This document shows, piece after piece, positions 1 through 8,783 of a stretch of DNA of 64,000 nucleotides. Under the pieces are notes generated by a model that was given only the letters and a program-made list of their open reading frames with translations, was not told the origin of the DNA and did not search any database. Positions within the stretch are counted from its first letter, which is position 1; the number at the start of each line of letters is the position of its first letter. Source of the stretch: JADLHS01 sp039806955 (GTDB lineage Bacteria > Verrucomicrobiota > Verrucomicrobiia > Limisphaerales > JADLHS01); assembly GCA_039806955.1 (NCBI GenBank), contig JBDHQI010000014.1:38973-102972 (forward strand), given 5' to 3'. Both the position numbers and the translations under genes were made by a program.

Positions 1-656
1 CCGAAAATCCTGCCCTGGTGATTCTGCTGGGCGGCATAGGGCGCCAGCGCGGTCGGGTCCGTGTAGTACACAAAGCCACGGTTCAGAATCGCGAAGTCGC
101 GCAGGGAGTCATTCTTCGTCGTGTCTTGATGAAACAACAGGTCCGGGTTGAACTGCGAACCGTACTGGCTGGCAACCTGGGCATAGGTCAGGTTGCGCGC
201 ATCGGCAATCAGCGGAAGTCCCGCGGCGGTGGCGTAGGCCAAAGTTGAAGGATCCACCATCAGTGCGTTGGTGACACCGGCAATGGAAGTGGCGAGGTTG
301 ATGGAGTCGGCATTGACCGCACGATCGTAAAGCACATAGCCGTTCAAGAGATTCCGGTAGCGGTTGATGAAAAAGGTCGGGCTGCTTTGGAACTGCGACT
401 GCACCTGCGGATAAGCCGCCTGGAGTTGATCGAGCCAGAATCTCGGATTGGGCAGTGAGCCATTGTTGGGCGATAACAAAAACTCCCCGTGGCTGTTGCG
501 ATTAACGATTCCTGCCAAACCAGCCATCATCACGTTTTGCGATGCAGTGCCCATGGTCCAGACGTAAACCGTCGGTGGGAGCGACTGAGCCGCCGCAGTA
601 ATCCAGCCCGATAAGGCCATCCATGCCCACACCGCTTTGGCTGTTGGTCGTTTCAT
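1..656 (-). CDS. Secreted GxGYxYP-family protein, N-terminal part (runs off the left edge)
   Basis: Translating leftward from the ATG at 656 gives an open frame of about 218 residues that reaches base 1 without a stop, so the gene is partial at its 3' end. It opens with a Sec signal peptide (MKRPTAKAVWAWMALSGW, then an AAAQ-type cleavage region). A region with NRYRNLLNGYVLYD and SINLATSIAGVTNAL follows. This matches the N-terminal domains of GxGYxYP putative glycoside hydrolases, secreted proteins of uncertain enzymology common in Verrucomicrobiota and Bacteroidota. The catalytic-type C-terminal domain would lie outside the window, so substrate and activity cannot be judged. The gap upstream of the start carries a motif shared with the gap upstream of the secreted gene starting at 8600. 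Family assignment is from motif memory and moderately sure; the existence of the gene is very likely. Confidence 0.72.
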   Translation of the reverse strand, partial: MKRPTAKAVWAWMALSGWITAAAQSLPPTVYVWTMGTASQNVMMAGLAGIVNRNSHGEFLLSPNNGSLPNPRFWLDQLQAAYPQVQSQFQSSPTFFINRYRNLLNGYVLYDRAVNADSINLATSIAGVTNALMVDPSTLAYATAAGLPLIADARNLTYAQVASQYGSQFNPDLLFHQDTTKNDSLRDFAILNRGFVYYTDPTALAPYAAQQNHQGRIF

Positions 657-731
657 GGTTACGTACGCTTAGTGAAAGGGGCGGCCGTGGACATTGTCAA
701 CTCATGTCGCTCCCTCGCGAGTCGCCTGGGG

Positions 732-750
732 CAATTCCCGTAATTTCCCG
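732..750. repeat. Short motif shared with the upstream region of the gene at 8600
   Basis: The sequence CAATTCCCGTAATTTCCCG lies about 80 bases upstream of the start at 656. A near copy (AACTCCCGTAATTCCCTG) lies at 8641-8658, upstream of the other leftward secreted gene, where it runs into a perfect hairpin. It could be a control element or part of a dispersed repeat; the sequence does not decide. Confidence 0.3.
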
Positions 751-1026
751 TCCGCTACTGATATCCCGATTTCCATGTTCGCTTTAGTTTCCCCGACAAC
801 TTCGTTTGGAAACAATGGACTGCCTTCCCCTTCTGCCAGGCCATTTTGCTGCCGACCTTTCGACTTTGTCGAGTTCTTCTCGCAGAACGGCCGGCTGACA
901 CATTGCGCTTCCAAGCCAATGAAGCGGGTTGTTTCCGGTGTCCATGGTCACCCGCTTCGTTCCGATTGATCGCGCCCCCTCTGCCGCTCCCGCCCAATTT
1001 ACGCGACTGAGCCGGAACGATTCGAT

Positions 1027-1185
1027 TGGAGTTTGGGTGGAACGGCCACTGGCCCGTTCTGTCAGGCTGCCAGCCCGATAGCCGAACGCAAAGCGTGCGA
1101 ACCCAATGGTGTGCGATCTCCGTGCGCCCGGCTGGGTGGCAGGTTGCCGCCCAGAACGGCCAAGTGGGCCGTTCCACCTGGACCA
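1027..1185. repeat. Imperfect inverted repeat of about 150 bp
   Basis: The left arm starts at about 1030 with GGTGGAACGGCCACTGGCC. The right arm, reverse-complemented from about 1183, reads GGTGGAACGGCCCACTTGGC. Both continue into matching CGTTCTG and GGC..CTGCCA blocks. The arrangement resembles a small palindromic or MITE-like element. It sits directly before a decayed transposase fragment, but the two need not be related. The whole gap 657-1529 has no intact gene that I can support. Confidence 0.55.
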
Positions 1186-1194
1186 ACGGCATCG

Positions 1195-1400
1195 TTCCAG
1201 CTGAGAGGTCCCGCCGATCACCTCGTCCACTTCATGCTCGATGCGGTGGACGCCTTGGATCTGCGCCTGCTCAAGCTGCCCCCCCCCACGCCACCGGCAG
1301 CAAATACCATCCCCCGCACAGGCTGCCGGACTTGCTGATCTACAGTTACACCACCGTCGCCTTTGGCCACCGCCGCATCGAGCAGGGAGAACTTCTAACT
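1195..1400 (+). pseudogene. Decayed IS1182-type transposase fragment (N-terminal region)
   Basis: In one frame the sequence reads PADHLVHFMLDAVDALDL, and in the next frame YHPPHRLPDLLIYSYTTVAF followed by GHRRIEQ. Together they match the conserved N-terminal block of IS1182-like transposases (DHLv.f..d.v..lDl ... yhP..ll.lLiY.Ya.g.f.sRrIE). The frame changes at a run of C at about 1280-1288, so this is a frameshifted relic. No DDE catalytic region follows, because gdx begins at 1530. It probably marks an old insertion whose remainder has been deleted. Confidence 0.6.
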
Positions 1401-1529
1401 CCATTTCATACCACTGACCAAGCCGAGGCGTACGTGCTCGAACCGCCTTTGATTTGCCGCCAGCAACGCCACAATGCCCCTGCCGCAAAACGCTTTTGAG
1501 CCGCCCTACCACTTGGTAAGCTCCGCACT

Positions 1530-1856
1530 ATGGCTTGGATTATCCTTCTTATTGCGGGCGCATTTGAAATCGGTTGGGCAATTGGTTTGAAATACACGGA
1601 CGGCTTCACACGGTTCTGGCCGAGCGTCGCCACAGCCATCGGCATGATTCTGAGCTTCGTATTGCTCGGGCAGGCGCTCAAATCCATTCCCATCGGGACT
1701 GCGTACGCCGTCTGGACCGGGATTGGCGCGGTCGGCACGGCGCTGATCGGAATGTTTTGCTTCGGTGAATCGCGTGAAGTCTTGCGCCTCGTCTGTATCG
1801 GGTTGATCGTCGCGGGAGTGGTGGGACTCAAACTCGTCGCGCCAAACGGACCATGA
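1530..1856 (+). CDS. sugE: SMR-family guanidinium exporter (Gdx/SugE type)
   Basis: The 108-residue product has the normal length for a small multidrug resistance protein with four membrane helices. Its N-terminus MAWIILLIAGAFEIGWAIGL carries the membrane-embedded glutamate (Glu13) that couples export to proton entry. GTAYAVWTGIGAVGTA in helix 3 is the signature of the SugE/Gdx branch, whose characterised members export guanidinium in exchange for protons. The C-terminal IGLIVAGVVGLKL is also typical. I saw no obvious guanidine-I riboswitch in the roughly 130 bases between the transposase relic and the ATG. The gene appears to be monocistronic. Confidence 0.9.
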   Translation: MAWIILLIAGAFEIGWAIGLKYTDGFTRFWPSVATAIGMILSFVLLGQALKSIPIGTAYAVWTGIGAVGTALIGMFCFGESREVLRLVCIGLIVAGVVGLKLVAPNGP

Positions 1857-1899
1857 GGCGCAGGTCACTGAAAAGCTCAAACCACCAAAAACCGCCCAC

Positions 1900-3621
1900 T
1901 TACTCCAGCAAGGTTTCCGCGTGTTTCCGCGCCGCCCCACTTTGACCGCCCAACATCCGGGCCAGTTCGGTCACGCGTGCTTTCGGGTCGAGCCGGGTGA
2001 TTTCAGAAATGGTCCGGCCCGCCTTCACCTGCTTGGTGACGACATAATGCACGGCGGCGGCCGCCGCCACCTGCGGCAAATGCGTGATGCACAGCACCTG
2101 ATGTTGTGCGGCGATCTGTTTCATTTTCTCGCCGACTGCATGTGCGGTTTCACCGCCGACATTGGCATCCACTTCGTCAAAGATCAGCACGGGGATTTCG
2201 TCCTGGGCCGCCAACACTGTTTTTAGCGCCAACATGACGCGGGCCATTTCGCCCGAGGAAGCGATGGCGCGCAACGGCTTCAGCGGTTCACCGACGTTGG
2301 GTGAAAATTGAAACTCAATCTCATCAAAGCCCGAAGTGCGCCACTTTCCATTTGTGGTGCTCGCAGTGGTATTAGCGGCAAGTGCCGACTCCAATTTTAC
2401 TTCAAACCGGGCCTGTTTGAAGCCGAGATCAGCCAACTGGCGCATGACGGCCTGGGTTAGCTGGGGGATGGCTTTTTTTCGCCCAGCGGTCAACTTGCGT
2501 CCGATCTCAACCAACTCCTTCTCCACCCGACTCGACGCCGCCTCCAAGCGTGCGAGTTCGGCATCGCGAGATTCCAGAGTTTGCAATCGGGCGCGCGCTG
2601 AAGCGCCGAAAGCCAGAACGGCGCCGAGATTTGCGCCGTACTTGCGTTTTAACGCGTTGATGAGATTCAAGCGTTCTTCCAATTCGTTCAGCCGCGCCGG
2701 ATCCACCTCCACCCGGTCGGCGTAGCGCAGCAGTGCCGTCTGCAACTCGCGCCAGATGATAATCCCCTGCTCGTGCAATTCCGCCAGCGGCGCCGCCCCG
2801 GCGTCCACTCGTTGTAACTCTTGCAGAATGCGACCAATGCTTTCCGCCTGCGACAGCAGCGCGCCCTCGCCCTCGCCCTCGCCAAGCCCGTCCAGCGCGG
2901 TTTGGCTCAACTGCAACAGGCGCGCCGCGTTGCTGGCGCGATGATGCTCCGCCCCAAGCGCTTCCTCCTCATCTGATTGCAGTCGTGCCGCTTCAATTTC
3001 CTGCACTTGGAAGCGCAACAAATCCAACTGTTGCGCGTAGGTTTTTTCGTCGCCAACCAGCGCCGCCTTTTCCGTTTCCAAACCGGCAATCTGCCGCACC
3101 AACGCCGCAAACTCCGCACGCGCATGCCCGAGTCCGCCAAAGGCGTCCAGGATGGCCAGTTGTTTGGCTGGTTGCAGCAAGGATTGATGATCATGCGGTC
3201 CGTGCAGGTCCACGAGCCACGCGCCAACCTCGGCTAAATTGCTCAACGTCGTGGCGGAGCCGTTGATGAATTGGCGATTCGCCCCCGCATTGGTAAAAGT
3301 GCGTTTCAAAATCAACTGCCCCGCTTCACACGGCTCAAGTCCGTTCGCCGCCAACCATTCCGGCAACTCACGTTTCAGCAAAGTGGGATGGCGCGAAGTC
3401 ATTACGTCGCGCAAATCGAATACTGCTTCGACCGCGCAGGAATCACTGCCGGCGCGGATCAATGCACGATCCGCGCGCTGACCCAGCACGAGATTCAACG
3501 CGCCAAGAATGATGGATTTGCCCGCGCCAGTTTCGCCGGTGATGACGTTGTAACCTGATTGGAGTTCCAACGTCAGATCACTGACCAGCGCCAGATTCTT
3601 GATGCGGAGCGTTGCGAGCAT
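1900..3621 (-). CDS. recN: DNA repair protein RecN
   Basis: The 573-residue product is an SMC-like ATPase acting early in recombinational repair of double-strand breaks. The Walker A motif GETGAGKS is at residues 29-36, in the typical N-terminus MLATLRIKNLALV. A long central region rich in Glu, Arg and Leu fits the antiparallel coiled coil, and the C-terminal half has the ASSGEMARVMLALK signature and the Walker B VLIFDEVDANVGGETA. The frame is open another 34 codons upstream, but ATG 3621 gives the family N-terminus and is preferred. The length is close to E. coli RecN (553). No SOS-box-like site was recognised upstream. Confidence 0.95.
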   Translation of the reverse strand: MLATLRIKNLALVSDLTLELQSGYNVITGETGAGKSIILGALNLVLGQRADRALIRAGSDSCAVEAVFDLRDVMTSRHPTLLKRELPEWLAANGLEPCEAGQLILKRTFTNAGANRQFINGSATTLSNLAEVGAWLVDLHGPHDHQSLLQPAKQLAILDAFGGLGHARAEFAALVRQIAGLETEKAALVGDEKTYAQQLDLLRFQVQEIEAARLQSDEEEALGAEHHRASNAARLLQLSQTALDGLGEGEGEGALLSQAESIGRILQELQRVDAGAAPLAELHEQGIIIWRELQTALLRYADRVEVDPARLNELEERLNLINALKRKYGANLGAVLAFGASARARLQTLESRDAELARLEAASSRVEKELVEIGRKLTAGRKKAIPQLTQAVMRQLADLGFKQARFEVKLESALAANTTASTTNGKWRTSGFDEIEFQFSPNVGEPLKPLRAIASSGEMARVMLALKTVLAAQDEIPVLIFDEVDANVGGETAHAVGEKMKQIAAQHQVLCITHLPQVAAAAAVHYVVTKQVKAGRTISEITRLDPKARVTELARMLGGQSGAARKHAETLLE

Positions 3622-3770
3622 GCCTGCGTGCGGGAGAATTTGCGGATGCGACCATTTTTCGGCAATGGCAAAATACAATCTTGAAAATGCAATCCCTCCG
3701 CGTTTCCCTCCTGCCCGATCCAACGACGCCAGGCTTTTGAAGCGTGAACTGAATTCCGCGGCCCCTCAAC

Positions 3771-6700
3771 TCACCCCAGTGGCAGCGGAATAATCTTGAG
3801 CCGATAGAATCGTTGTTGAGTTGACGGCGCGGGGTCGTGAATGGTGATCCAACCGGATTCCGTCGTCGGAGGAAAATCCGCCCGTGAATCAAAAAGAATG
3901 GTGCCATTTGCCCAATCAGTGACGTCGGAAACGCATTCAACGACATAAGCGATGTCGTTGCGTCCGGAGTCGAAAGGAAAGCGGATCGCCGGAGCGGAGG
4001 CCGTTCCCGCGAACTGCGGCGCGCGTTCCGCCGGATTATCCGTCAGTCCCAAACCCATGGCATAGCGCAGTAAATTGGGCACGCCACTGTGAAGCGGGTC
4101 GGCGCCGGGACCAGCGATTTCAGGATCGGCGCGATCGGCAGGATCGGGAAACGCGATCGCCTGCCAGGTCGCAAACGAAACCGGCGCTCCCCCCACGCGA
4201 ACTTCCAAGGTGCGCCCGAGTAATTGGCTGCCGCCAAGCTCAGCGACCTCCGCCACGGTGGTGATTTGGACAGACTCAAGCTCGGTCCACATTTGCGTCT
4301 TAAACTGCCGTGATCCTTCCTGGTCCGGAACCCAAACGTGTTTGGGCACGGTGTACACCGCCGCTGATAAATCCAGTGCGTAAGGCAGAAAGTAACCACC
4401 TCGAAATCTGGTGTCCGGCACGGGCGCCGCGGGTAGAAAGATCTCGATTGCCACCGCAGCGTTGAGAGAATTGGTAAGTAACAACACGCCGTTAGCCACT
4501 GAAGTTTGACCGTAATTCGGCGAGCCGGTTTTTGTAAACACAAACTGCTGGGTCAAACCGGTGATGGACGGGGCGCTCAACATTTCTTCCAGGCACAGCG
4601 TCCCCGTTCCGCTCAAAGCGCCCGCATTGCCCGCGCCGGTGAGCACCGCCGGAGTTGCAACATTAATGGACGCTCCAACGGTCCCGGAGAGCAAAAGCGA
4701 GCCATTATCCACCTGGATCGCGCCGATCGAAACCGGGTCCTGCGCAGCCAATTCCAAGGTGCCCCCACCGGATTTGGTGAGTGGGTGCGCGCCACTTATC
4801 GTTCCCGCCAGCGTAAGACGATTGTGACTGCCGGCCACATGCACATTGCTTGGCGCGCTCAACACAATTGAATTGGTGAGTAAAGCTTGGTTGTCGCCCG
4901 AGCCGGGATCGTAACGCAGCGCGCCCAGTTTGCCTTGCGCCTGCCCCTCGGAAATTTCCGCTCCGCGTCCTGATCCCGCCAGCGAGATCGGACCACCAAA
5001 AGTGTAAAGGCGCGGTTCGCCGGAATCGCTGCCCGAGGTTAAACGAAGCTGCCCCCCCGATTGGACCGAAACCGACGCCGAGCCAGTGGGTGCGGCCGGT
5101 TGAGTCACCTGTAACACGCCTTGCTCAACTACGGTGCTTCCAGTGTAAGTTTTGGCGTCTCCAGTCAGAGACGCAACTCCGGGGCCGGCTTTGATCAATC
5201 CCCCCGCCCCCGACCAGTTGTTCCGCAAGCGGAGCGCGCCGTAATCGGAATGGCCCATCAGGTTGGCGACGTTCAATTGAAGATCCGATTGCAAGTCCAC
5301 GCCCGCGCCAACGTCAAACTCCACGTAACCGCCGCCATTGCCACCCACTTCAATCAACGCCGGGCCATTCGTCTGTTGGAATGTAAGCCAGTTGCCCGCG
5401 CCCCGGTCACGGAGCCGATTCCGCGTCGCGGATTCACCCTGCGGGAACTGGATCACGCCCACCGTGACCGGCGCGCGCAGGTTCACGTTGCGATCTGCCT
5501 CGGCTGGCGGGATGGACACCGCCCGGCCAACACCATCCGGATAAGGCAACGGTGCGCTGGACCAATTGTCATCCAAGGTCCAATCCCCGCTACCCGTCGG
5601 GAGGAAGACTGGAACAGACGTTGGCACGAGGAATGACGCAACGATGACTGGACTCCAATCGCCGCCCTCACTCCGCACCCGCGCCTGGACCGTGGTCGTT
5701 TGCTGAATCGTAATGGGATTGGTGTAGGCCGTGCCTGCGATGTCGCCGCCGAGTGCCCGGGGGTCGGCTCCATTGGTCGTGAAATAAATCGTGCCGTAAC
5801 CATTCGGATTACTGAGGTTGAGAGTCAGGCCGCTGGCCACGACACCGCCGAGGTGACTGAGATCCGGAGCGGTTAGGCTGGGCCAGAGGTTTTGAGCGGA
5901 CAATTGCGTGAAATAAATATCGCGACGGGTGTCATTGACTATCCAGGCATTGTAAAGACTGTCATTCACCGCGCTGCCTTGAACTTCAAGCATGATTGGG
6001 TTGATCGCGGCCCGCAGCGTTTGGTAGATGGCTTGAATGTTGGTTCTCACCAAGGCGCCGTCATTGAAGAAATGTTTCTGCACCCGATCCGCGAAGCGCA
6101 GGCGGAATTCTGGAGAAACCCGCAGCAGCGTGTACAACGCGGGAATGTAGTTGTCACCCGTCGTGCCGGCATTGCCAATGATGAGATCGCTGGTGAAGCT
6201 GTTGTAGTCCGGGTCCCTTCCGTTTTGCCCAAAACCGCCCTCGGCATCCCACACGTAAAAACGCCAGCGCCCCGATTCACTGCGTTCGCGAGCAGCCACC
6301 CAGTTGTTGTTGGGCCAATCCCACATCGCGCTGAACGAATTGAGGATCAGATAATCAATGTAGTTGTCCACCTCCAGGTAATCGGAAACCTGCCGGTACG
6401 CCTCCGGATCCGAAAGATTCGCGCCGCGCATATAGGCCATGGTCTTTTTCCAGTGAGTCGCATTGCCGCTGGTAAAGTCGTTGACCTGTTGGACATCCCA
6501 AGCTTCGGAGCTTTGGTAATGTTCCTGCATGAAGGCTTCGCGTAAATGCTCGCACAAATTGTAGTAGCCTTTGAACACGCCGTTGATGTAAAGCGTGTTG
6601 AACGTACCCAAGCTGCCTTGTTGCCCCATGGCGATAAACAACCGCCGCACCCACTCGTCGAGGATAAAGGGATTCTGGATGTCGTTCTTGCCGGCGCGGA

Positions 6701-7226
6701 CGCGGATATCCTTGAAGCGGGTCGTCGCGGCATCGGCGAAGAATGGATATTCCTGCGGACGCTCACCCCACTCAGAGCGGAAGTAAAGGTTGAAGGACGG
6801 TTTACGCAGGAAGGAAGAACCAAAGCGCGCCGAAGGCGCATCGGTCAGCGTGTAGCGCGACCGGGAATACGAACTGCCCGACAGCCGCACCCCGAGATCG
6901 GTTCGCAACGGTTCCCCGCTCAATGGATAAAACTCCAACGTGCCGGGCTTCTCGCTGGCGCGCCCCCGCAACATGGGAAAATTAAAGGCGGCCGTATCAT
7001 TATTCGCCATCCAGATACCCGCCACGTACATCCCCCCCTTGATGGCAAAGATGCCTTCGCCAAGCGCCGGACCACCACTGGCATTGGGCCCGTAGTAAGT
7101 CAGCACCGGATCACCTCCCAAACACAACGCGGGAAGCGACTTCTTCGCCGCCGTCTCCTGCATCAAATACGTATGCGTGACGGTGCGCGACGGAACCGCT
7201 CCCGACCGCACCGCACGCGCGCGCAC
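3771..7226 (-). CDS. CotH kinase / beta-helix C-terminal part of a split secreted protein
   Basis: The frame of 1151 residues opens at a GTG just after the in-frame TAG at 7230-7232 and has no signal peptide. It continues the same frame as the upstream ORF, starting in the middle of a chitobiase C-terminal-like domain (RARAVRSG..PSRTVTHTYL). At about residues 130-390 it has a CotH kinase domain (WVRRLFIAMGQQG, YINGVFKGYYNLCEHLRE, YVWDAEGGFGQNG). A second chitobiase-like or Fn3-like domain follows near 470-545, then a long region with passenger-associated repeats of autotransporter beta-helix type (TYTGSTVVEQGVLQVTQP). The tail after the LRYAMGLGL motif is typical of long secreted Verrucomicrobiota proteins. 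CotH domains elsewhere phosphorylate spore-coat proteins; here an extracellular role is inferred. Alone, the fragment is unlikely to be exported. Confidence 0.8.
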   Translation of the reverse strand: MRARAVRSGAVPSRTVTHTYLMQETAAKKSLPALCLGGDPVLTYYGPNASGGPALGEGIFAIKGGMYVAGIWMANNDTAAFNFPMLRGRASEKPGTLEFYPLSGEPLRTDLGVRLSGSSYSRSRYTLTDAPSARFGSSFLRKPSFNLYFRSEWGERPQEYPFFADAATTRFKDIRVRAGKNDIQNPFILDEWVRRLFIAMGQQGSLGTFNTLYINGVFKGYYNLCEHLREAFMQEHYQSSEAWDVQQVNDFTSGNATHWKKTMAYMRGANLSDPEAYRQVSDYLEVDNYIDYLILNSFSAMWDWPNNNWVAARERSESGRWRFYVWDAEGGFGQNGRDPDYNSFTSDLIIGNAGTTGDNYIPALYTLLRVSPEFRLRFADRVQKHFFNDGALVRTNIQAIYQTLRAAINPIMLEVQGSAVNDSLYNAWIVNDTRRDIYFTQLSAQNLWPSLTAPDLSHLGGVVASGLTLNLSNPNGYGTIYFTTNGADPRALGGDIAGTAYTNPITIQQTTTVQARVRSEGGDWSPVIVASFLVPTSVPVFLPTGSGDWTLDDNWSSAPLPYPDGVGRAVSIPPAEADRNVNLRAPVTVGVIQFPQGESATRNRLRDRGAGNWLTFQQTNGPALIEVGGNGGGYVEFDVGAGVDLQSDLQLNVANLMGHSDYGALRLRNNWSGAGGLIKAGPGVASLTGDAKTYTGSTVVEQGVLQVTQPAAPTGSASVSVQSGGQLRLTSGSDSGEPRLYTFGGPISLAGSGRGAEISEGQAQGKLGALRYDPGSGDNQALLTNSIVLSAPSNVHVAGSHNRLTLAGTISGAHPLTKSGGGTLELAAQDPVSIGAIQVDNGSLLLSGTVGASINVATPAVLTGAGNAGALSGTGTLCLEEMLSAPSITGLTQQFVFTKTGSPNYGQTSVANGVLLLTNSLNAAVAIEIFLPAAPVPDTRFRGGYFLPYALDLSAAVYTVPKHVWVPDQEGSRQFKTQMWTELESVQITTVAEVAELGGSQLLGRTLEVRVGGAPVSFATWQAIAFPDPADRADPEIAGPGADPLHSGVPNLLRYAMGLGLTDNPAERAPQFAGTASAPAIRFPFDSGRNDIAYVVECVSDVTDWANGTILFDSRADFPPTTESGWITIHDPAPSTQQRFYRLKIIPLPLG

Positions 7227-7229
7227 AAT

Positions 7230-8600
7230 CTAATCGGTCGTGATGGAAAGCGGACCGGTATAGAGCAGACCGGGATTGGGTTCGCTGCCGTCCAAAGTGT
7301 AACGAATCTCCGCGTCCGACGGCGTCGTACTCAAGGTGAGCGAAAAGGAAGCCTCATGAAAACCGCCTACAGCGCTAAACTCTGGGACCGCTGGAGCAGC
7401 AGTTAGAAGCGGACTGGAATTGGTCGCGCCAGGCGTGGCCAGAGCGAAATAACCCCAATTGCCTTCGGCATCCCGGCCGTAAGAAAAAAGTGGGGCTTGC
7501 GGCGGATAACCCGGTGTCAGTTCGCTCACCACGTTGCCATCCGCATTGACGAGCCCCAGGTATTCACCTTGAGCTGAAAGACTAAAATTCGCGTGCAAGT
7601 GACTTGCGCCTTGTTCCGGAGTGAGGTCATTGCCTGTCGCCAATACCAGCAAATAGCCGCCGGCTGAAATCACCGTGTTACTGGGAAACATCCATTTGCG
7701 TGGTGATGCCGCATCATCCGTGAGCGACCAGCCGGACAGACTAACGCCGCTTGGCCCGGCGTTGTGTAATTCAATCCAATCGTTTGCAGCATCCGGCGGC
7801 TCAGGCAACGGTCCCAAATCGTCCCCCACAATTCCCTGCTCCGGTTCGTCGCTGTCAGTGTTGCTTTGCAGAAATTGTTCATACAATCCGTAATCCAAAA
7901 CCCCGCCCGACGGCTCCACCAAGCCGGGGAAGTATTTCCAATCAGAGCCTTGCGTCACCAGCGTGGCCCCGCCGACGAGTTGCAGATCGGCCAGAAAGAG
8001 CAGCGTGTCCCCCACCGAGCCGCCGACCGCTTGGTTGTGAACTTGAACGCAAAGCACATTTTCGCCCTCGATCAGTTGGGTGTTGGCCGCTCCTATGTTA
8101 ATCGTTTCCGCACTCGCCGTTGTGGACCTGATGTTGAACGCCGTTTGATCGTGGAAAGCGAACATACCCGGGTTGCCCATGTTGCGCCGCGCGATTTCCC
8201 GACCGTTCAGAAAAGCGATGAAGCCGTCATTGTAACGCAACGTGAAAAATAGCGCCGCCCCACTGGCCGCTTGCGCCGCCGTGACGCTAAATGATTTGCG
8301 TAAATAAAGGGATGCGGCCCGTTGTTTAACCATCCACGCCACATCGGTCCCCAAGGTGACGCCACTGAAACTTCCGAAACCAAACGGCCCCGGACCGGAA
8401 TGCCACTGCGAATCATCATAAGCCGGAGACTGCCATGAAGTCGTGTTCCCGATCCACGGATACTGGCCACTTTCTCGTTGCAGCGTCCGCTCGGCAGAAG
8501 TCGCCACTATTTCGTTCAAATAAACCTGTCCGCAGGCCAGGTGGCCTCCAAGGTTGACGATAAATAATACACCGCTCCAGATTGTAACGCGCCAAGGCAT
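7230..8600 (-). CDS. Lamin-tail-domain secreted protein, N-terminal part of a split gene
   Basis: The 456-residue frame starts MPWRVTIWSGVLFIVNLGG, a signal peptide probably cleaved after LACG. A jelly-roll-like region follows (LRYNDGFIAFLNGREIARRN), then a lamin tail domain at about residues 275-345 (NDWIELHNAGPSGVSLSGW). The last residues begin a chitobiase C-terminal-like domain (IRYTLDGSEPNPGLLYTGP) that breaks off at TAG 7230-7232. The rest of that domain follows at once in the same frame, so this ORF and 3771-7226 are one ancestral gene of about 1610 codons. A strong AGGAGGTGG lies at about 8620-8630 but is unusually far (some 20 bases) from the ATG at 8600; no closer in-frame start was seen. 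Confidence 0.8.
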   Translation of the reverse strand: MPWRVTIWSGVLFIVNLGGHLACGQVYLNEIVATSAERTLQRESGQYPWIGNTTSWQSPAYDDSQWHSGPGPFGFGSFSGVTLGTDVAWMVKQRAASLYLRKSFSVTAAQAASGAALFFTLRYNDGFIAFLNGREIARRNMGNPGMFAFHDQTAFNIRSTTASAETINIGAANTQLIEGENVLCVQVHNQAVGGSVGDTLLFLADLQLVGGATLVTQGSDWKYFPGLVEPSGGVLDYGLYEQFLQSNTDSDEPEQGIVGDDLGPLPEPPDAANDWIELHNAGPSGVSLSGWSLTDDAASPRKWMFPSNTVISAGGYLLVLATGNDLTPEQGASHLHANFSLSAQGEYLGLVNADGNVVSELTPGYPPQAPLFSYGRDAEGNWGYFALATPGATNSSPLLTAAPAVPEFSAVGGFHEASFSLTLSTTPSDAEIRYTLDGSEPNPGLLYTGPLSITTD

Positions 8601-8649
8601 GGGGAAACTGTTCCACCCGCACCACCTCCTTTCAAGATTAAACTCCCGT

Positions 8650-8673
8650 AATTCCCTGTTTTTTCAGGGAATT
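8650..8673. promoter_or_regulatory. Perfect 9-bp hairpin between divergent genes
   Basis: AATTCCCTG and CAGGGAATT form a perfect 9-bp stem around a six-T loop. The hairpin lies between the leftward secreted gene (start 8600) and the rightward hydrolase (start 8784), overlapping the motif also seen at 732-750. On the minus strand it lies 50-75 bases upstream of the ATG, so an operator, leader hairpin or dispersed repeat are all possible. Confidence 0.45.
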
Positions 8674-8783
8674 CTGAGTGAAGCCAGATCCGTTCGCTTT
8701 ACAAAAAAGGCAAATTAAACCCACCTTTGAAAATGTTCGCGATACCGCGTTGGGCGATATAAACTCGCACGAAGTTTGGTTCT

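Noticed and set aside
784..1512. Leftward 242-residue open frame
   Set aside because: It runs through an inverted repeat and antisense to a transposase relic, has no family motif, and its composition (Arg/Gly/Trp-rich) is that of a chance frame in GC-rich DNA.
1400..1529. Possible guanidine riboswitch before sugE
   Set aside because: I could not find the conserved guanidine-I core or a plausible long paired structure in the short leader.
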